Assembly: GCA_033032175.1 (NCBI GenBank) | Contig: CM065324.1 | Span: 1,736,001-1,800,000, forward strand | Origin: Saturnia japonica | Taxonomy: Eukaryota; Arthropoda; Insecta; Lepidoptera; Saturniidae | Reading direction: 5' to 3' | Length of the DNA: 64,000 bases | Shown here: positions 1 through 11,395 of the stretch, piece after piece | Layout of the letters: every line of letters begins with the position of its first letter | How positions within the stretch are numbered: the first letter of the stretch is position 1 | The notes under the pieces: generated by a model | Database searches by the model: none | Seen by the model: only the letters and a program-made list of their open reading frames with translations | Told to the model about the DNA's origin: nothing | Position numbers and translations under genes: made by a program

Positions 1-317
1 TCTGCCTATATTAATTTATATACAGTTCCAACCGTGGTCCAGAGATAGAAATGTTTTAACGTTTTTAAAACTGTATCCTCGGAATATTCAGTAATTTTTC
101 AACTACACCTACTCGGCCAAATAGCTCGTTTCAAGGGCCAAAAGCTCACGCTTTGATAAAACTAGTAAGGTAGAATAAACGATGAATCAAAGAAATACGA
201 ATTAGACTAATTTTCACTACTACTTGAACATTCTGTAGTGTTACTTTTTAAAATGGCCTCTAAAAGTAACAAACATGGTGCACATTTATCTGGATCGAAA
301 AATTGTCATTCTGAACC
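1..317. other. No gene recognised
   Basis: AT-rich sequence without a convincing reading frame, RNA gene or transposon end. Confidence 0.5.
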
Positions 318-548
318 TTTTTTTGTTTATCGTTATAAGTTTAGCGTTGTGGCCAGAATCTCACTTGATCCTAAGTGACGATGTGGCTCAAGATGGTAAC
401 ACGCTAAGCCTAGTGAAAGACTGGCTCTCAAGTGCAGCTGCCGGAACATACCTACTTGTGTTTATCAACTTGAAGGTGGTAGCTAGCCAGTCGGGCATTA
501 TAAAAGCCCTACCTTCATGTCGATCGAAGTGGAGTCCGTACACGCTAC
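318..548 (-). repeat. SINE-1 fragment (tRNA-derived SINE family)
   Basis: Minus-strand copy of the SINE whose best copy is at 26766-27063. It shares the blocks CGATGTGGCTCAAGATGG, CTCAAGTGCAGCTGCCGGAA and GTCCGTACACGCTACCA with that copy. The tRNA-like head is damaged at the 548 end. A 115-residue reading frame across this stretch is an accident of the repeat, not a gene. Confidence 0.7.
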
Positions 549-1236
549 CATATGCATCATCAGTGCTACTCGTAACCCAAGATCCATCAAGTGGCCAAAG
601 AATAATATTTTTTACCTTCTAAATTTTGAAAGCTGTTTCAACTTCGTCTTCGAAGTTTTGTTTTGTTTGGGTAGACTTGAAGGACAAGGCCGAGAAACCG
701 AATAAATCTCGGTACCTTTTGGGTTATTCTGCAAAACCTGAACTCAGTACATCTCTAGTCGGAACTCTTCTTAGTTTTTCTGCCTATAAGTATTTTGTGG
801 CCTAAAAACTGTATCAATAGGGTTCAGTGCAATCGAATTCAACTGCAACTACCAGTTTTAAAAGTTAACGATCACAACTATCCACAAACAAATGTAATCC
901 TTCCGTGTTCCGCCAGGGGCACTGATGAAAGAACCCGTAAAGTTCCAACCACACGTAGTACATAACCAATGGAGGTTACACATATGTATGATTTTATACT
1001 CGAGAAGAGTTACGAAGATTTTGATGACGCGCGAAAAAGAAACCGCGCGTCGTGATTGGTCCGTTAGAAATGGGTCGAAACAATAAATAACAATTACTTG
1101 AATTAGCTGTTCTAAATTAACTATCTATAATTAAATATTAACCAGGTTTTTTATGTGATTACGGTTCGTATACTTTATAACTATTTATAGTCAAGGTGTT
1201 TATAACTCTTTATAAGTTTAGCTTTTCAGTGAGATG
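549..1236. other. No gene recognised
   Basis: Mostly AT-rich. The only structure seen is a small hairpin with arms GACGCGCG and CGCGCGTC at about 1026-1051. Confidence 0.4.
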
Positions 1237-1510
1237 TTTTTTTTTTTTTTTTGTACAAAGGTGGACAAACAAGCATACATCCCGCTTGATGGTAAGCGGC
1301 TATCATAACCTGTAGACGCTTGTAATACCATAAGTATCACCAGCCTTTTGCCGAAGTTGAACCTCCCTACCCCAAAGAGCTCTGGAAACCCCCTCTCCGC
1401 TGGAAGACATCACTACTGTGTACAGTGGCTGTATTCCACGTAGAAATCTCCAAATAAATTTCTCTGAGCCCTACCACTCTTTAGATGTGGCCCAAGACAA
1501 TCACACAACA
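1237..1510 (-). repeat. LINE/SINE 3' tail, family D
   Basis: A run of T at 1237-1252, which is the poly(A) tail of a minus-strand insertion, is followed by body sequence shared with other copies (14030-14130, 20185-20300, 20790-20960). Shared blocks read, on the element strand, GGTAGGGCTCAGAGAAATTT and CTCTTTGGGGTAGGGAGGTT. There is no coding sequence, so this is the untranslated end of a retroposon. The class is inferred from the poly(A) tail and repetition only. Confidence 0.6.
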
Positions 1511-2020
1511 GAAACTGTGAACTAACACAATATGCGGACCACAAACGAGAAATAAAAATAAATGTATTTATGTTTAGAAAAGGTACCCACTGTCTTAAAG
1601 TCAATCATGAATGTCTTAAAAAATGTATCTATATACCGAGGATTTTAAATGTAGGTAGATAATATCACTTTCGGTAATCACGGTTATATTTATTAATTTT
1701 CCATATAAAATTCAACGAACCTCCGTGTTACAAAAGGGAATATGTGTTATATCGGTGCAAAAAAAATACTATTAGGGCTTTCCTATCATAAAATTTGTGG
1801 ATACGTTGGTAGGCGAAGGTACCCCTAGAACCACTGAAAGAACCTTTATCCCTGAATTTCTAATTACAGGAGTTATATTTTTTGATCGTAATTTATTGAC
1901 AATTTAAACTAGCCAAATTAGTAGAATATTTTTATATTTTCTGATGGTTTCATCCTTACTGCTTATGAACTGCACACATGTTTTTTTATTTGTGTAAAAA
2001 TTATCTAACGTTGTAAGTGA
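1511..2020. other. No gene; faint repeat trace at about 1925-2020
   Basis: AT-rich. The stretch TTCTGATGGTTTCATCC with its surroundings resembles 62625-62690, which suggests an old shared repeat. Nothing codes. Confidence 0.35.
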
Positions 2021-2240
2021 AATAAACATTATTTTAATTTGATTAAAATAATTCACATTATATTTGTTTTACCGAGAGGATAGTTTAAACATAATTATGA
2101 TAAGACCCGATAGATGGAGCTCTGGTTGTAAATAAATAAACATTATTTCAATTTGAATAAAATAATTCACATTATATTTGTTTTACCGAGACGATAGTTT
2201 AAACATAATTATGATAAGACCCGATAGATGGAGCTCTGGT
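2021..2240. repeat. Tandem duplication, two 106-bp copies
   Basis: 2021-2126 and 2135-2240 are near-identical direct copies. Both run from AATAAACATTATTT through TTTGTTTTACCGAGA to GATGGAGCTCTGGT, and 8 bp separate them. The few mismatches suggest a fairly recent local duplication. Confidence 0.9.
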
Positions 2241-3386
2241 CGGCCCGATAACAACCGAAAAGGGCAGAACAACGTCTGCCGGCCCAGACAATATAAAACA
2301 AAAACAACACGATCATCGGGAACAGTGTTTTGTTCAAAAATTATCTATCCAGGTAGCTTAGGAAATAAAAAAAAATGTAATCAATAAAACCGTTTCCCAG
2401 AAACCATGTCTTAGTAAACCTGTGCTTCTGTCTGTACAAATATTTTTTTCTAAATTTCGTAATACATATATGGACGCTAATCATGAATATGAACAACAAT
2501 AACATGTGTTTGTCTGTCTGTTTCTTTGACTAGATCAATAACTCAAAACGGGTTGACAATTTTTTATGAAACTTTGTATACGGGAAGTTTATGTAATTCC
2601 TCAACTAATTATGATAAGCTTTATGAGTTGTCTGTAATACTTTTTAGAAATCGTAATAAATAAAGTTTAAATTAAAGTATTAACGAAATGACAAAAACAA
2701 AATGATATGATAATGAAAAAAAATTACATTTTATAGACAGAGTATATTGTTATACCAAAATTGATATACATATTATGATATAGTTATCTTTAATACTTAC
2801 TTTTAAAAATATCAAAAATAAATTTAACAGACGAAAATAATCACTCAGTAATAGTCTAGGTAAACTTAGAATGCAAAACATTATCGAAATGCAAAGTTTC
2901 ATCGAAATCGTTGGAGACGTTTCTGAAAAACCAATACAAGAACTGCTCACTTAATATAATAAGATATACAAGAATCGCTTACTTGATAGTTTTACATAAT
3001 CAAAATAATAAAACGAATAGAAAAAAATAATTTCAATTACGATTAGTCAGGAATTCATATACCAAAATTTATCCATCACCGTGTTCCTACCACATTTTAG
3101 GCAGGGTTTCCTTTGCAAACCTGTTTCACTTGCTTTATGGACATTAAACCATTCATCGCATCCGAAGCTTTTTCTTAGGTTTTCTACCTGATCTGCGTAA
3201 GTCAGTCGATTATTACAACCGCACGTATATCTTTTTTGTGTTCTTACATAATTTTTACGTAGCCTAAACTAAGTTGATAATATTATATTATTTAATAAAT
3301 ATAAATATACCTTATGTAATTTTTTCAATAATATAATCAAATCACAACACACGCACTGTCATATTTTGTATAATATATAATATAAT
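2241..3386. other. AT-rich DNA, no gene recognised
   Basis: Reading frames here are short and low in complexity. No transposon termini were identified. Confidence 0.4.
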
Positions 3387-3560
3387 AATCTCGCGAGATT
3401 GGGCACAGCACGCACCACGCTCCTCTAACCTGTCACCTGACAAAGTCAACGCGCGGACGCGGTCGAAATTACGACTGCGTGCGCGCCGCGTGGGCCGGTT
3501 ACTGTAATGCAATTGCAAGTCTGTAGCGTCATTAACGAACCAAGCCGAGTAACAGGGACC
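3387..3560. other. GC/CpG-rich block with a perfect palindrome
   Basis: A CpG-rich island in AT-rich surroundings. It opens with the perfect 14-bp palindrome AATCTCGCGAGATT at 3387-3400. It could be a promoter or an old repeat; no exon was identified. Confidence 0.35.
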
Positions 3561-3600
3561 AAGTGACTTCGAATCGATAGGGACCCGCAACTCACACCAT

Positions 3601-3675
3601 TGTTTTTTTTTTAATATGACTATACTTTTAGCCATAAGGACCCCCAGACGGCTTTTACTGTTTCAACCTATGCAA
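3601..3675 (-). repeat. Retroposon 3' tail, family G (fragment)
   Basis: A T tract is followed by AGCCATAAGGACCCCC and GGCTTTTACTGTTTCA. The same order of blocks occurs after a T tract at 9926 and, more diverged, at 39388. This fits the poly(A) end of a minus-strand retroposon. Confidence 0.55.
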
Positions 3676-3934
3676 GAATCTTGGATGCTTTCGTTGACGA
3701 TGACAAAATTAATGAGTTACCAATTTGCTGGATAATAAGTTCAAGAATCGGATGGTTATTATAGGTGTATTACATTAAGTAATGATATTTGGAAGTGACT
3801 CCCGAAAGTCCATCTCTATAATCCTATATTTTTTTAAAATGATGTTGTCACGTCCAACGACGCGCGACTGAAGTATGCTCTTTAAGAACGATTGTCTTGT
3901 AATAAATATCACATAATCAACAATTTTTAACAAG

Positions 3935-4165
3935 AAATAACTACTTCAATGGTTTTGAAAGTTCCCAGGTGTATATTCGAAGCTGATGGTCCAATGCCAA
4001 TGAAATGAAAATGGGACCACCCTTGAGATATCTCCTATACAACAAAAAAGGAATCATCCGAATCGGTAAACAAAGAAATTATAGCTGAACATCCATAAAT
4101 AAATAGATACATACCAATTGAAATTACATCCGGTCTTTTTTTGAAGTCGGTTAATAAATAAAAAC
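3935..4165 (-). repeat. Dispersed repeat family C, copy 1
   Basis: Shares, in reverse orientation, the blocks TTGGCATTGGACC and CCCATTTTAAT with 4855-5105, 8185-8290 and 48900-49060, and lies in the same orientation as 8535-8720. It contains TTTTTTTGAAGTCGGTTAAT, also found near 30550 and 31970. Family class unknown. Confidence 0.65.
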
Positions 4166-4854
4166 TATCAAATGTTGCTCCTCATCTAATTTACGTACCG
4201 CGGGCTCTACTTATAAATGAAAATCTATTCATAAGGAACGAACCGAGCTATGTCTTGAAAACAATAAGCCCGAAATTATGTACCTTCCTGTTAAAATATA
4301 GCAATCATTTCCATGGCTACTATCGATAAGTTAAGCCAGTCTATCGATTATTCAATCGTGCCGAATTTACTATCGAAGCTGAATCGACGAATCTCTGTTT
4401 AATGGAAGCACATGCAACACGTCAATTTTATAATGCGGTAATTTTCTAGAACTTACGACTTTGATCGACAAACTATCCACCAAACCGGAGAAGCAAACAT
4501 AAACACTGATAGTTTGACGTCGATCATCTCGAACTTTCTCCTAACATAAAGGACTCATCGGCCCCTTTCCACGAAGCTGAAGACGGGCCTGAGTGGAAGC
4601 GCATGCGCCGTCCATCAATAATGGGTAATCAGCCGGCCGGCATTCACGTTTAGATATCACCTCACGGGTTTACTGACCTTGACGTTACAGATAGAAACTC
4701 AGAGGTATTCCATTTGGAAGGAAACATTATTTTACGTTATATAACCGACTAGTTTTACGATTCTGCAATATTTGTGTTTGATTTTACTACTCAATCGATA
4801 ACACTAACCCTAAAACGGATTCTACTGGTAATGCAAAACTAGTTTAGTGTTTTT
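4166..4854. other. No gene recognised
   Basis: Spacer between two inverted family C copies. No reading frame or RNA gene can be supported. Confidence 0.35.
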
Positions 4855-5105
4855 TTTTATACCGACATCAAAAAAGGAGTTTATCAATTCGATTGTATTT
4901 TTTTATTTACCATAACTTCTTTGTTAATGAACCAAATTGGATGATTCTTTTTTCTTTGGAAATGGGATATCTCAAGGGTGGTCCCATTTTAATTTTATTG
5001 GCATTGGACCTTCGACTTCGAAGAAATACCAGGGAACTTCTCAAAATCATTGGTTTTCTTATTTGCCATAAGATTTCTTGTTATACGTATATGTGTACGA
5101 TGGTG
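4855..5105 (+). repeat. Dispersed repeat family C, copy 2
   Basis: Inverted relative to 3935-4165. It holds CTCAAGGGTGGTCCCATTTT and TTGGCATTGGACCTTCGA. The 75-residue frame across it belongs to the repeat. Confidence 0.65.
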
Positions 5106-5294
5106 ATAATTTTGATTTAAATGCTGTTCAAAAGCCGCTACATCGTCATAACGGCTTACATTTTTTATCTATCATCATGCCATCCCAGTGGGTTCAGAGA
5201 TAGACAGAAAGGTTAGACCATCACTTGGCTCCCCCATATTTTGCATTTGCAAGGTAGTTACCAAACAAGTTGAAAATCTGTCGCCAGACATTAT

Positions 5295-5375
5295 AGTACA
5301 TGTTTCGGAAGCAGCACTTGAGGGGTGATCCCTCTAGGCTTAGCGTGTTACCATCTTAAGCCACACCGTCAATCA
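5295..5375 (+). repeat. SINE-1 fragment
   Basis: Short piece with AGCACTTGAG and AGGCTTAGCGTGTTACCATC, matching the middle of the SINE-1 copy at 26766-27063. Confidence 0.6.
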
Positions 5376-5741
5376 AATTGTAGTCAACTTGTACGATGAA
5401 TGGTCTAATGAAACGTCTGCAGTAACCCAAAAAACCTTCAAGTTTGCATTAAACCAAAAAATCTATGGAGGTCTAAAGCATTTTTATTTTCCGAAAAGAA
5501 TTCCATTTTTTGAGAGAAAATTTCATATTCATGATAAGGACAAACTTTGACGAACAAAAATTGTGTCTACTTACGTACGCACGTGAGAAGCTATATTATA
5601 TACTTCTGTTACATAACAAAACAAAAATAACTCAAAATATTTTATGCCAACAGTCTCAGGAATTTAGCTATCAATGACAATAATTGTAAAATCATTTTAC
5701 TGACTTTTTTAATGCGTCAAATCATTTTTACCCAATTGCTC
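5376..5741. other. No gene recognised
   Basis: AT-rich sequence between a SINE fragment and a Harbinger element. Nothing supported. Confidence 0.4.
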
Positions 5742-5744
5742 TAA

Positions 5745-6766
5745 GGGGCCATCCATAAATTACGTCACACGTTTAGGGGGTGGGAGGGGGTCGACGAAGT
5801 GTGACATTGTGTGACAAGGGGTGGGGTGGGGTCCCAAATTTTGTGACATCACATTTTTTTTTCAAAATATAATATTTTATATCTAAGTACATTAGAACTT
5901 CTTTAAGTCGAAAACCTCCCAAACTCGAAAGAATGTGTCCCCTTCCATTCAAGCCCCAAAACCTCCGTTGCACTAAATCTCAACCCTCTAGTCAAAACAA
6001 TCAGAGAAAAAATTAAATTGGACTTCTGTATCTCGAACATAGCAATGTTGTGTTTAACAACTTTTACAACTCGATTATTTGAAACTTATTACCTTTATAG
6101 TTCGAAGAAAAATAAGTTACCGACTTTAAGAATATTATCGACAATGTAAGTACACCATTGTTTCTTAGAAATAAATTTAGGAGTATACAATAAATAGGAT
6201 TACCACGAATTTATGACTCACGTTAACATGCGTTTGCTATTTGATGTTGTGTTTAATTTTATTATTTTTGATTTGATGAAATTTGGCCTCAAAGAATTGC
6301 TGCTAGACGTGCCAGGGAAATTCTTTGTTTGAATGATGACAATGAAGCTTTATGGTTAGATGAAGAAGATGTTGACACAATGAACGTTTCTGATGTTAAC
6401 AGTTCAAATGAGGACGATGTGACTGCTATGCCAGTTATAAATAATATAAAGGAATGGGTTCGAAGTCTATGGACTGAAGAGGATTAAGTTTTTATCTTTC
6501 ATTAAACTGATTTTTTATGTTTTGTTAATATTTATACCTTTGTTTGATTTGATGTCGATTTTAATGAAAAATAATTTAAATGGAAATTAAAATAATTTCC
6601 GAACACTGCTGTTTTAATTTCATAAATTTCTAATTATAAAATTGCAAAATATGTGACATCACACTAGGTAGGGGGGGGGGTGTCACAAATGTGACCAGCT
6701 GTGACAAGGACGGGGGAGGGGTCACAAAATCATGAAATTCGTGTGACGTAATTTATGAATGGCCCC
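5745..6766. mobile_element. PIF/Harbinger-like DNA transposon, internally deleted
   Basis: The ends are inverted repeats: GGGGCCATCCATAAATTACG on the left and its near-complement, ending ATTTATGAATGGCCCC, on the right. The 3-bp TAA at 5742-5744 is repeated at 6767-6769. A TWA duplication and termini starting with GG fit the PIF/Harbinger superfamily. A second element with the same ends is at 17000-17420. At 1022 bp it is too short for the full transposase plus DNA-binding protein of the family, but it keeps a short reading frame at 6272-6487. Confidence 0.85.
6272..6487 (+). pseudogene. Residual acidic C-terminal reading frame inside the Harbinger element
   Basis: An open frame of 71 residues with no initiating ATG ends in TAA. 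It is basic at the start (RIAARRARE), acidic in the middle (LDEEDVD, NEDDVT) and ends VRSLWTEED. Its composition looks like a real protein tail rather than chance, and it sits inside the transposon. It is probably the C-terminal end of a protein coded by the autonomous parent, left after an internal deletion. I cannot assign it to the transposase or to the Myb-like second protein. Confidence 0.5.
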
Positions 6767-6769
6767 TAA

Positions 6770-7190
6770 TTTCATCATATCGCACTACTGTCACGCGATA
6801 CGCGTACAGTTCACAATTTTACCTTCCACTAAACGCACCAAAATAAAATATATCTTCGAAAAAAGGTAATTTACCGACCCATAGTCTATGAATTTAATAT
6901 TTCATTAACTTTGTTCCCGAGGTTAATCGAATGATAAACATAACGTAAGACGAGTGAATGGACGAAGACAGGGTCGACACTATTACGAGATTTTGATGAA
7001 ACTCGCTTTGATGACCGACCTCTATGGTTCCGAGGTCACGGTACTTGGATACGCGCTTGAAAAATTCTCGCGTTCCTTTATTTATATACGAACGAAATAA
7101 TAAACTTTGGCACTTTTTCAACACTGGCAAAGCCGGTCGCTAAAAGGTTGTACGTGTTCATTGAAGCAATAATGGATGTGTTGCAGCGTG
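6770..7190. other. No gene recognised
   Basis: No exon or transposon end is supported here. Confidence 0.35.
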
Positions 7191-7345
7191 AATGAACTCC
7201 AGCAGGAACCGGAGCTTTCGATATTGTTTTCTTATTGTAGCACGGAAACGCGACGTCACAGGGCGACTGTGCCTGATAGTGAGTGAGCACAGTACATTCC
7301 AAAAACAACGGCGACCACGAATACATCGGTAATTCATTGCCGGTC
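7191..7345 (-). repeat. LINE 3' fragment, family L
   Basis: Shares, on the minus strand, the block around GTGGTCGCCGTTGTTTTTGG and TACTGTGCTCACTCACTATC with copies at 15700-15830, 22430-22565 and 26350-26500. This is the 3' end of a LINE whose RT tail is best seen at 26040-26408. Confidence 0.6.
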
Positions 7346-7369
7346 GTCACTGTTAAGCCGGCCTGCAAG

Positions 7370-7560
7370 CCTCTTAGACGGCCGCACTAGGCGGCCAGTG
7401 AGATCTTGAGCGACAAACGCGCGGCCAGCGGCCAGCCGCGCCGTGGCCGTTGAATTCAGTATATTTCTTTGAATTTCGTCAGTTCGCACGCATTAGCCGT
7501 TGCGGCCGGTACTGTCCACATGGGGTGAACGGACGACAATACGATGTCTCCCCACAATAA
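7370..7560. other. GC/CpG-rich block of unknown role
   Basis: Several CGGCCAG/GGCCGC motifs, then TTTCGTCAGTTCGCACGC, which contains the arthropod initiator-like core TCAGT. It could be a promoter or first exon of an unrecognised gene; no coding start or splice signal could be tied to it. Confidence 0.3.
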
Positions 7561-8184
7561 TTTCGACACCGAATGACATAAAACAGAAATTGAATTAAGA
7601 GGAATATGGGTTATGTCGTCGAGTGATTATTTTAGTTATAATCATATGAAGTATCAGATGAAACGAGCTCCTTTACATTCTCAAATAATTGAAGAGCTTT
7701 TCTTCATATTTTTTTATATCTATATAATGGGTGCACCCAATATATTTTTTGGTAAACTTTCATCTTTTCCCGTAGCATAGCTACATACACAAGCACAGCT
7801 ATAAACTCTTCAACGTCCTTTTGAAAGGAGAATAAACTGAGAATTTTTGGCCTCAAACATTGGCCGCCGTGAGCCGCCTAGCCGCTGCGACATGCCGCTA
7901 AATGCGTTTGTAGGCTTACTGGCAAATACCAAACGCGACAAAACAAAGTAAATCAGCATTATGGGTCTATCTCTATGTGCTCGGTGTTCGCTGTCCAGAA
8001 GGGTAGAAGATTACTAGCTGATCTCGGAACACGACATGCCTACGTGTGCCACTAAGGTGGGTGTTACACTTGGCATATTTTGGTCACGATCAAATCGGAC
8101 ATAATTGAAATACATATAATTTTTATCTGACTTCAAATAAAGGAGGAGGTTATCCGTCATTTACAAACCGATTTAATTATTTTT
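7561..8184. other. No gene recognised
   Basis: No supported exon, RNA gene or transposon terminus. Confidence 0.35.
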
Positions 8185-8290
8185 TTATGGTAAGGGGTTA
8201 TTTTCATGTGGGTTCCCATTTTAATTTAATTGGCATTGCACCTTGGATTTCGAAGATGCACCTGAAAACTCTTCAAAATCAAATGGGAAA
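8185..8290 (+). repeat. Dispersed repeat family C, copy 3
   Basis: Contains TTGGCATTGCACCTTGGA and ACTCTTCAAAATCA, as in copy 2. The inverted copy 4 follows about 250 bp later. Confidence 0.55.
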
Positions 8291-8534
8291 CGTATATAAG
8301 TGATTGATATATCGGTAAAAATAACAATAATTGTATATTATTGTCCTAATAAAATATGTGGCAGACGAATAGTTCGTAAGAATATCAAATTGAGTTAAAA
8401 AAGGATATTTTTTATTATTTTTAATGGATTTTTTCAGATAACCTAATTAGTATTTTAGATACGGTTTTGTTTTTGTAAAAAAAAAAGTTTATTTGCATCT
8501 CATTGGTTAACAAGACAATTTTGAACAAAACAAA

Positions 8535-8720
8535 AAAAAGAAAACCTAATTCAACGATTTTGAAGAGTTCCCTGGTGTATGTATCTTCTTCCAATGAAAT
8601 TAAAACGGGACTACCCTTGAGCTATACCCTTTCCAACGAAAAATAAATCATTCTAATCGGTTTATAAATAAATAAGCTATGGCGTAACATCAATTAAAAA
8701 CGTACATTCGAATTGATAAC
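8535..8720 (-). repeat. Dispersed repeat family C, copy 4
   Basis: Contains GATTTTGAAGAGTTCCCTGG and GGACTACCCTTGAG. It lies in the same orientation as copy 1 and opposite to copy 3. Confidence 0.6.
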
Positions 8721-8968
8721 CTCCGTATTTTTTAGTCGATCATAAAGGAGAACCTGAAGCGCTATCTGTACCACGACTGTTGTTTGAAATAGCTTTCCAA
8801 TACGTCCGTACAGTATACTACAAGGATGACCACGTCTAAATTAAAATAATATTGATAAACTTGACCGAGTTTCTTGCCGGCTCTTCATAATGATAACGTG
8901 ATATTTTCCCAATCTGTTGTGATATTTTTTACTTTCACGTGTACCCCTAGGAGACGCTAAGTGATATA

Positions 8969-9110
8969 TCTATATATAAAATTAATGTTTCTTTGTTTGT
9001 TTGTCCCCTATCCGCTCCATTCAATTGCGATGTAACTTTGGTGAGTTGTTGTACGTTCATCTGTGAAGGCTTTATATTATTGCACTTAGTATACAGTAGG
9101 TAAAGCGAGG
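8969..9110 (+). mobile_element. Helitron-like 5' fragment
   Basis: Begins TCTATATATAAAATTAATG after an A, like the A|TC starts of the Helitrons elsewhere in the window, and runs into a TTTGTTTGTTTG tract typical of their 5' ends. No matching CTAG end was found. Confidence 0.4.
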
Positions 9111-9825
9111 TATTTCAATTCGAAAACACCGGATAAATGCTAGCTTTAAATAAAAGAGAAGAGATAGTATTAAAACATTAGCGCATTTGGTTTAGACCTA
9201 GCAGCAATACAATATTTTTATTTGACTCAATATGGTAAATGCAGGTCTTAAATTTAGAAAAATTGTTCAATCATATTCTGCCATTTGTGGCGTGCAAATT
9301 AATAAACAATTAATATGTTACATGTTAATAAGGCGTTTGATAAATCAAGATTCAAGACTTTTAGTCTCGAGTGGTCTACGAGACCGAGTAATCGTCACCA
9401 GTGGCCACGATTACGAACATCAGTGTTGACGTAGATCAGTCTAATGAATCAAGTAATGATGTATTTAACAAAAACTGCGCCCATACGGAGATAACAGTGG
9501 CTTAAGCTCAACGTGGTGATAAGAAATACTTGCATTTTAATTGAAACCTATTTTAAAACAATTTGAAGTCACCAAGGTCTAATTAGCTTATCAGTTATCT
9601 GTACATACTAATAACTTTAAAAATAGAACATGCTTCGTAGACAGTACACTTCGTAGTGAGAATACTATTGAGCTGAGAGGTAACTGTCCCTTTGGAAAGA
9701 TTTTTATGTGAATAACGAGGTTGTTATATCGAAATCAAGCCAAGTCCTTACTCGAGTAGACAGAAAAGACGATGAAAAATTTATGTCAGTTCTCGCAAGC
9801 TTCTTTCGCTTTCTCCTATCTAAAA
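9111..9825. other. No gene recognised
   Basis: Short chance frames only. No transposon end identified. Confidence 0.35.
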
Positions 9826-9925
9826 TACCTACTTTATTCAATATAGGCTCTCAGAAGGCATTTATGAACGTTAAAACCCTACCAGTGGTTCGGACAAACA
9901 TCCCGTCATTGAGAAGAGCCGGGTT
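9826..9925 (+). repeat. Dispersed repeat family F fragment
   Basis: TATGAACGTTAAAACCCTAC and GGACAAACATCCCGTC recur, diverged, at 11745-11870 and 19330-19465. Class unknown. Confidence 0.5.
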
Positions 9926-10140
9926 TTTTTTTTTTTAGAATTGACTACACTGTTAGCCTTAGGGGCCCTATCCAAAAACAGAGCCGCTGCGGCTTTTACA
10001 GCTTCACCGGACTTGTGGGCGAGCACTTAGGGCACTCAGCCGCGAAAGTTTGTGACGACCCGCACGAGGGTGCCAGAGTGGCCGAACCTCGGCTCGGGCG
10101 GTCGTCGCGAATGCGAAAAGGTTGCGATCTATCTAATTCC
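9926..10140 (-). repeat. Retroposon 3' tail, family G (best copy)
   Basis: A T run at 9926-9939, then TTAGCCTTAGGGGCCC and a CpG-rich body ending CCTCGGCTCGGGCGGTCG. Related copies at 3601-3675 and 39388-39540 keep the same block order. It lies just downstream, on the minus strand, of the Jockey-like LINE at 10445-11395 and could be its tail, but the other copies occur without LINE coding sequence. Confidence 0.55.
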
Positions 10141-10444
10141 CTAATCTTCAGAAAATTCGAGCTAACTAACAGATGAGTCATATGCACGTTCCTCTCCTCC
10201 TGTATGCGTATGTGTATTTAGTAATCGGAATGGTTTTTCTACACTAACTAGCGCATTAGTCTAACTAGCGCAAAAAAAGAAAAAAAAAGGTCCCTTACAG
10301 AACCTATGTAACTGTGTGGTGTGCACGTGTGTGTGTTCATACGTGTGTAATGTTGTATGTGGGAAGCTAAGTGTTGCACGTATAGTGTCACTTGTATCGC
10401 GCGGGCGGCTGCCTGACCCAAGGGCTTCACACCGAGGAACGGAC

Positions 10445-11395
10445 CTAGGCTTGGGTTGCCGCTAGAGAGGGTGGACGTGACAAGTGTGCAGGAGCGAAGT
10501 TTACCGCCCGTCCTCTGCGGAGAGAACGGTGGTTACGCGGGCGTGGGCGGTGGCACGCTCTGTTTGGAGAGGCGGTGGAATAGAACGCGTTTGCTGTTTC
10601 GATTTGGTCGAGCGAGTCATTGAAGATATTACGCGGTCGGCGTTTACTCCGGCAGGCATTGGGGTCGGGAACATATGAAGCTGCCGCTTTGATTAAGGGA
10701 TTCGCGTGGTTCGACGCGGTGTCGAAATAAGAGCGAGAAAGGTGTTTGGCATAAGCATGTATCGAAGGAAGGTCCATATCTCTATGAAGATCTTCCATAC
10801 GAACATACCAAGGGGCGCCGGTAAGGCGGTGAAAAAACCTATTCTGGATGGTTTGTAAACGATCCCAATTATATCTTGGCATATGTGCGAACACAACGCA
10901 GCTATATGTCATAATCGGTCGGATACACATCTTGTAGAGCGTAAGCTTGTGTCTCGTAGATATTTTGCTTGCAGCACATAACAGAGGATGCAATCGGGCG
11001 AGGGTTCAGGCGGCCCTTTTCCTAACCAGAGTGATGTGGCGTATAAAGGAGAGTCTACTATCTAGGGTTACACCTAGATATTTGGTCTCCTTTACCCAGG
11101 GGATCGGATTACCGAAGAGTTCAAGAGGATGATCCTTGAGTTTTTTCGGTATCTGTGAGGCAGTTTGGTCGAAGAGCACCGCTGCGCTCTTCGTGGGGTT
11201 GATGGCTATTCGCCAGTCGTTAAACCACTCCCCGAGAGTGGTCTCGGCTCTTTGGATCCTACATTTTAGGGTGGGTTTTTGCCTTTGAGAGGAGTATATG
11301 ACTGTATCGTCAGCGTATAACCCTACCTCAACTTTCGCGGGAAGTTTTGGTAGGTCACTGACGTACAGAGAAGAGCCGGTAATAAACTCAAACAT
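10445..11395 (-). pseudogene. Jockey-like LINE reverse transcriptase, 5'-truncated
   Basis: The C-terminal part of a non-LTR retrotransposon reverse transcriptase. The first block (11395 down to 11006) carries the palm motif YADD in LYADDTVIYSS, then WRIAINPTKS and YLGVTLDSRLSF, which are standard RT landmarks. An in-frame TGA near 11006 interrupts it. The same frame then continues to 10445 with LTLYKMCIRPIMTYSCVVF and GAPWYVRMEDLHRD, the thumb and C-terminal region typical of the Jockey clade. Finger domain, endonuclease and ORF1 are missing, as expected of a 5'-truncated insertion. It is more GC-rich than its neighbours. One stop over about 315 codons suggests moderate age. It is not a host gene. 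Confidence 0.85.

Noticed and set aside
275..622. 115-residue open frame with a hydrophobic start
   Set aside because: It lies across an inverted SINE-1 fragment; the same blocks recur in seven other places without a frame.
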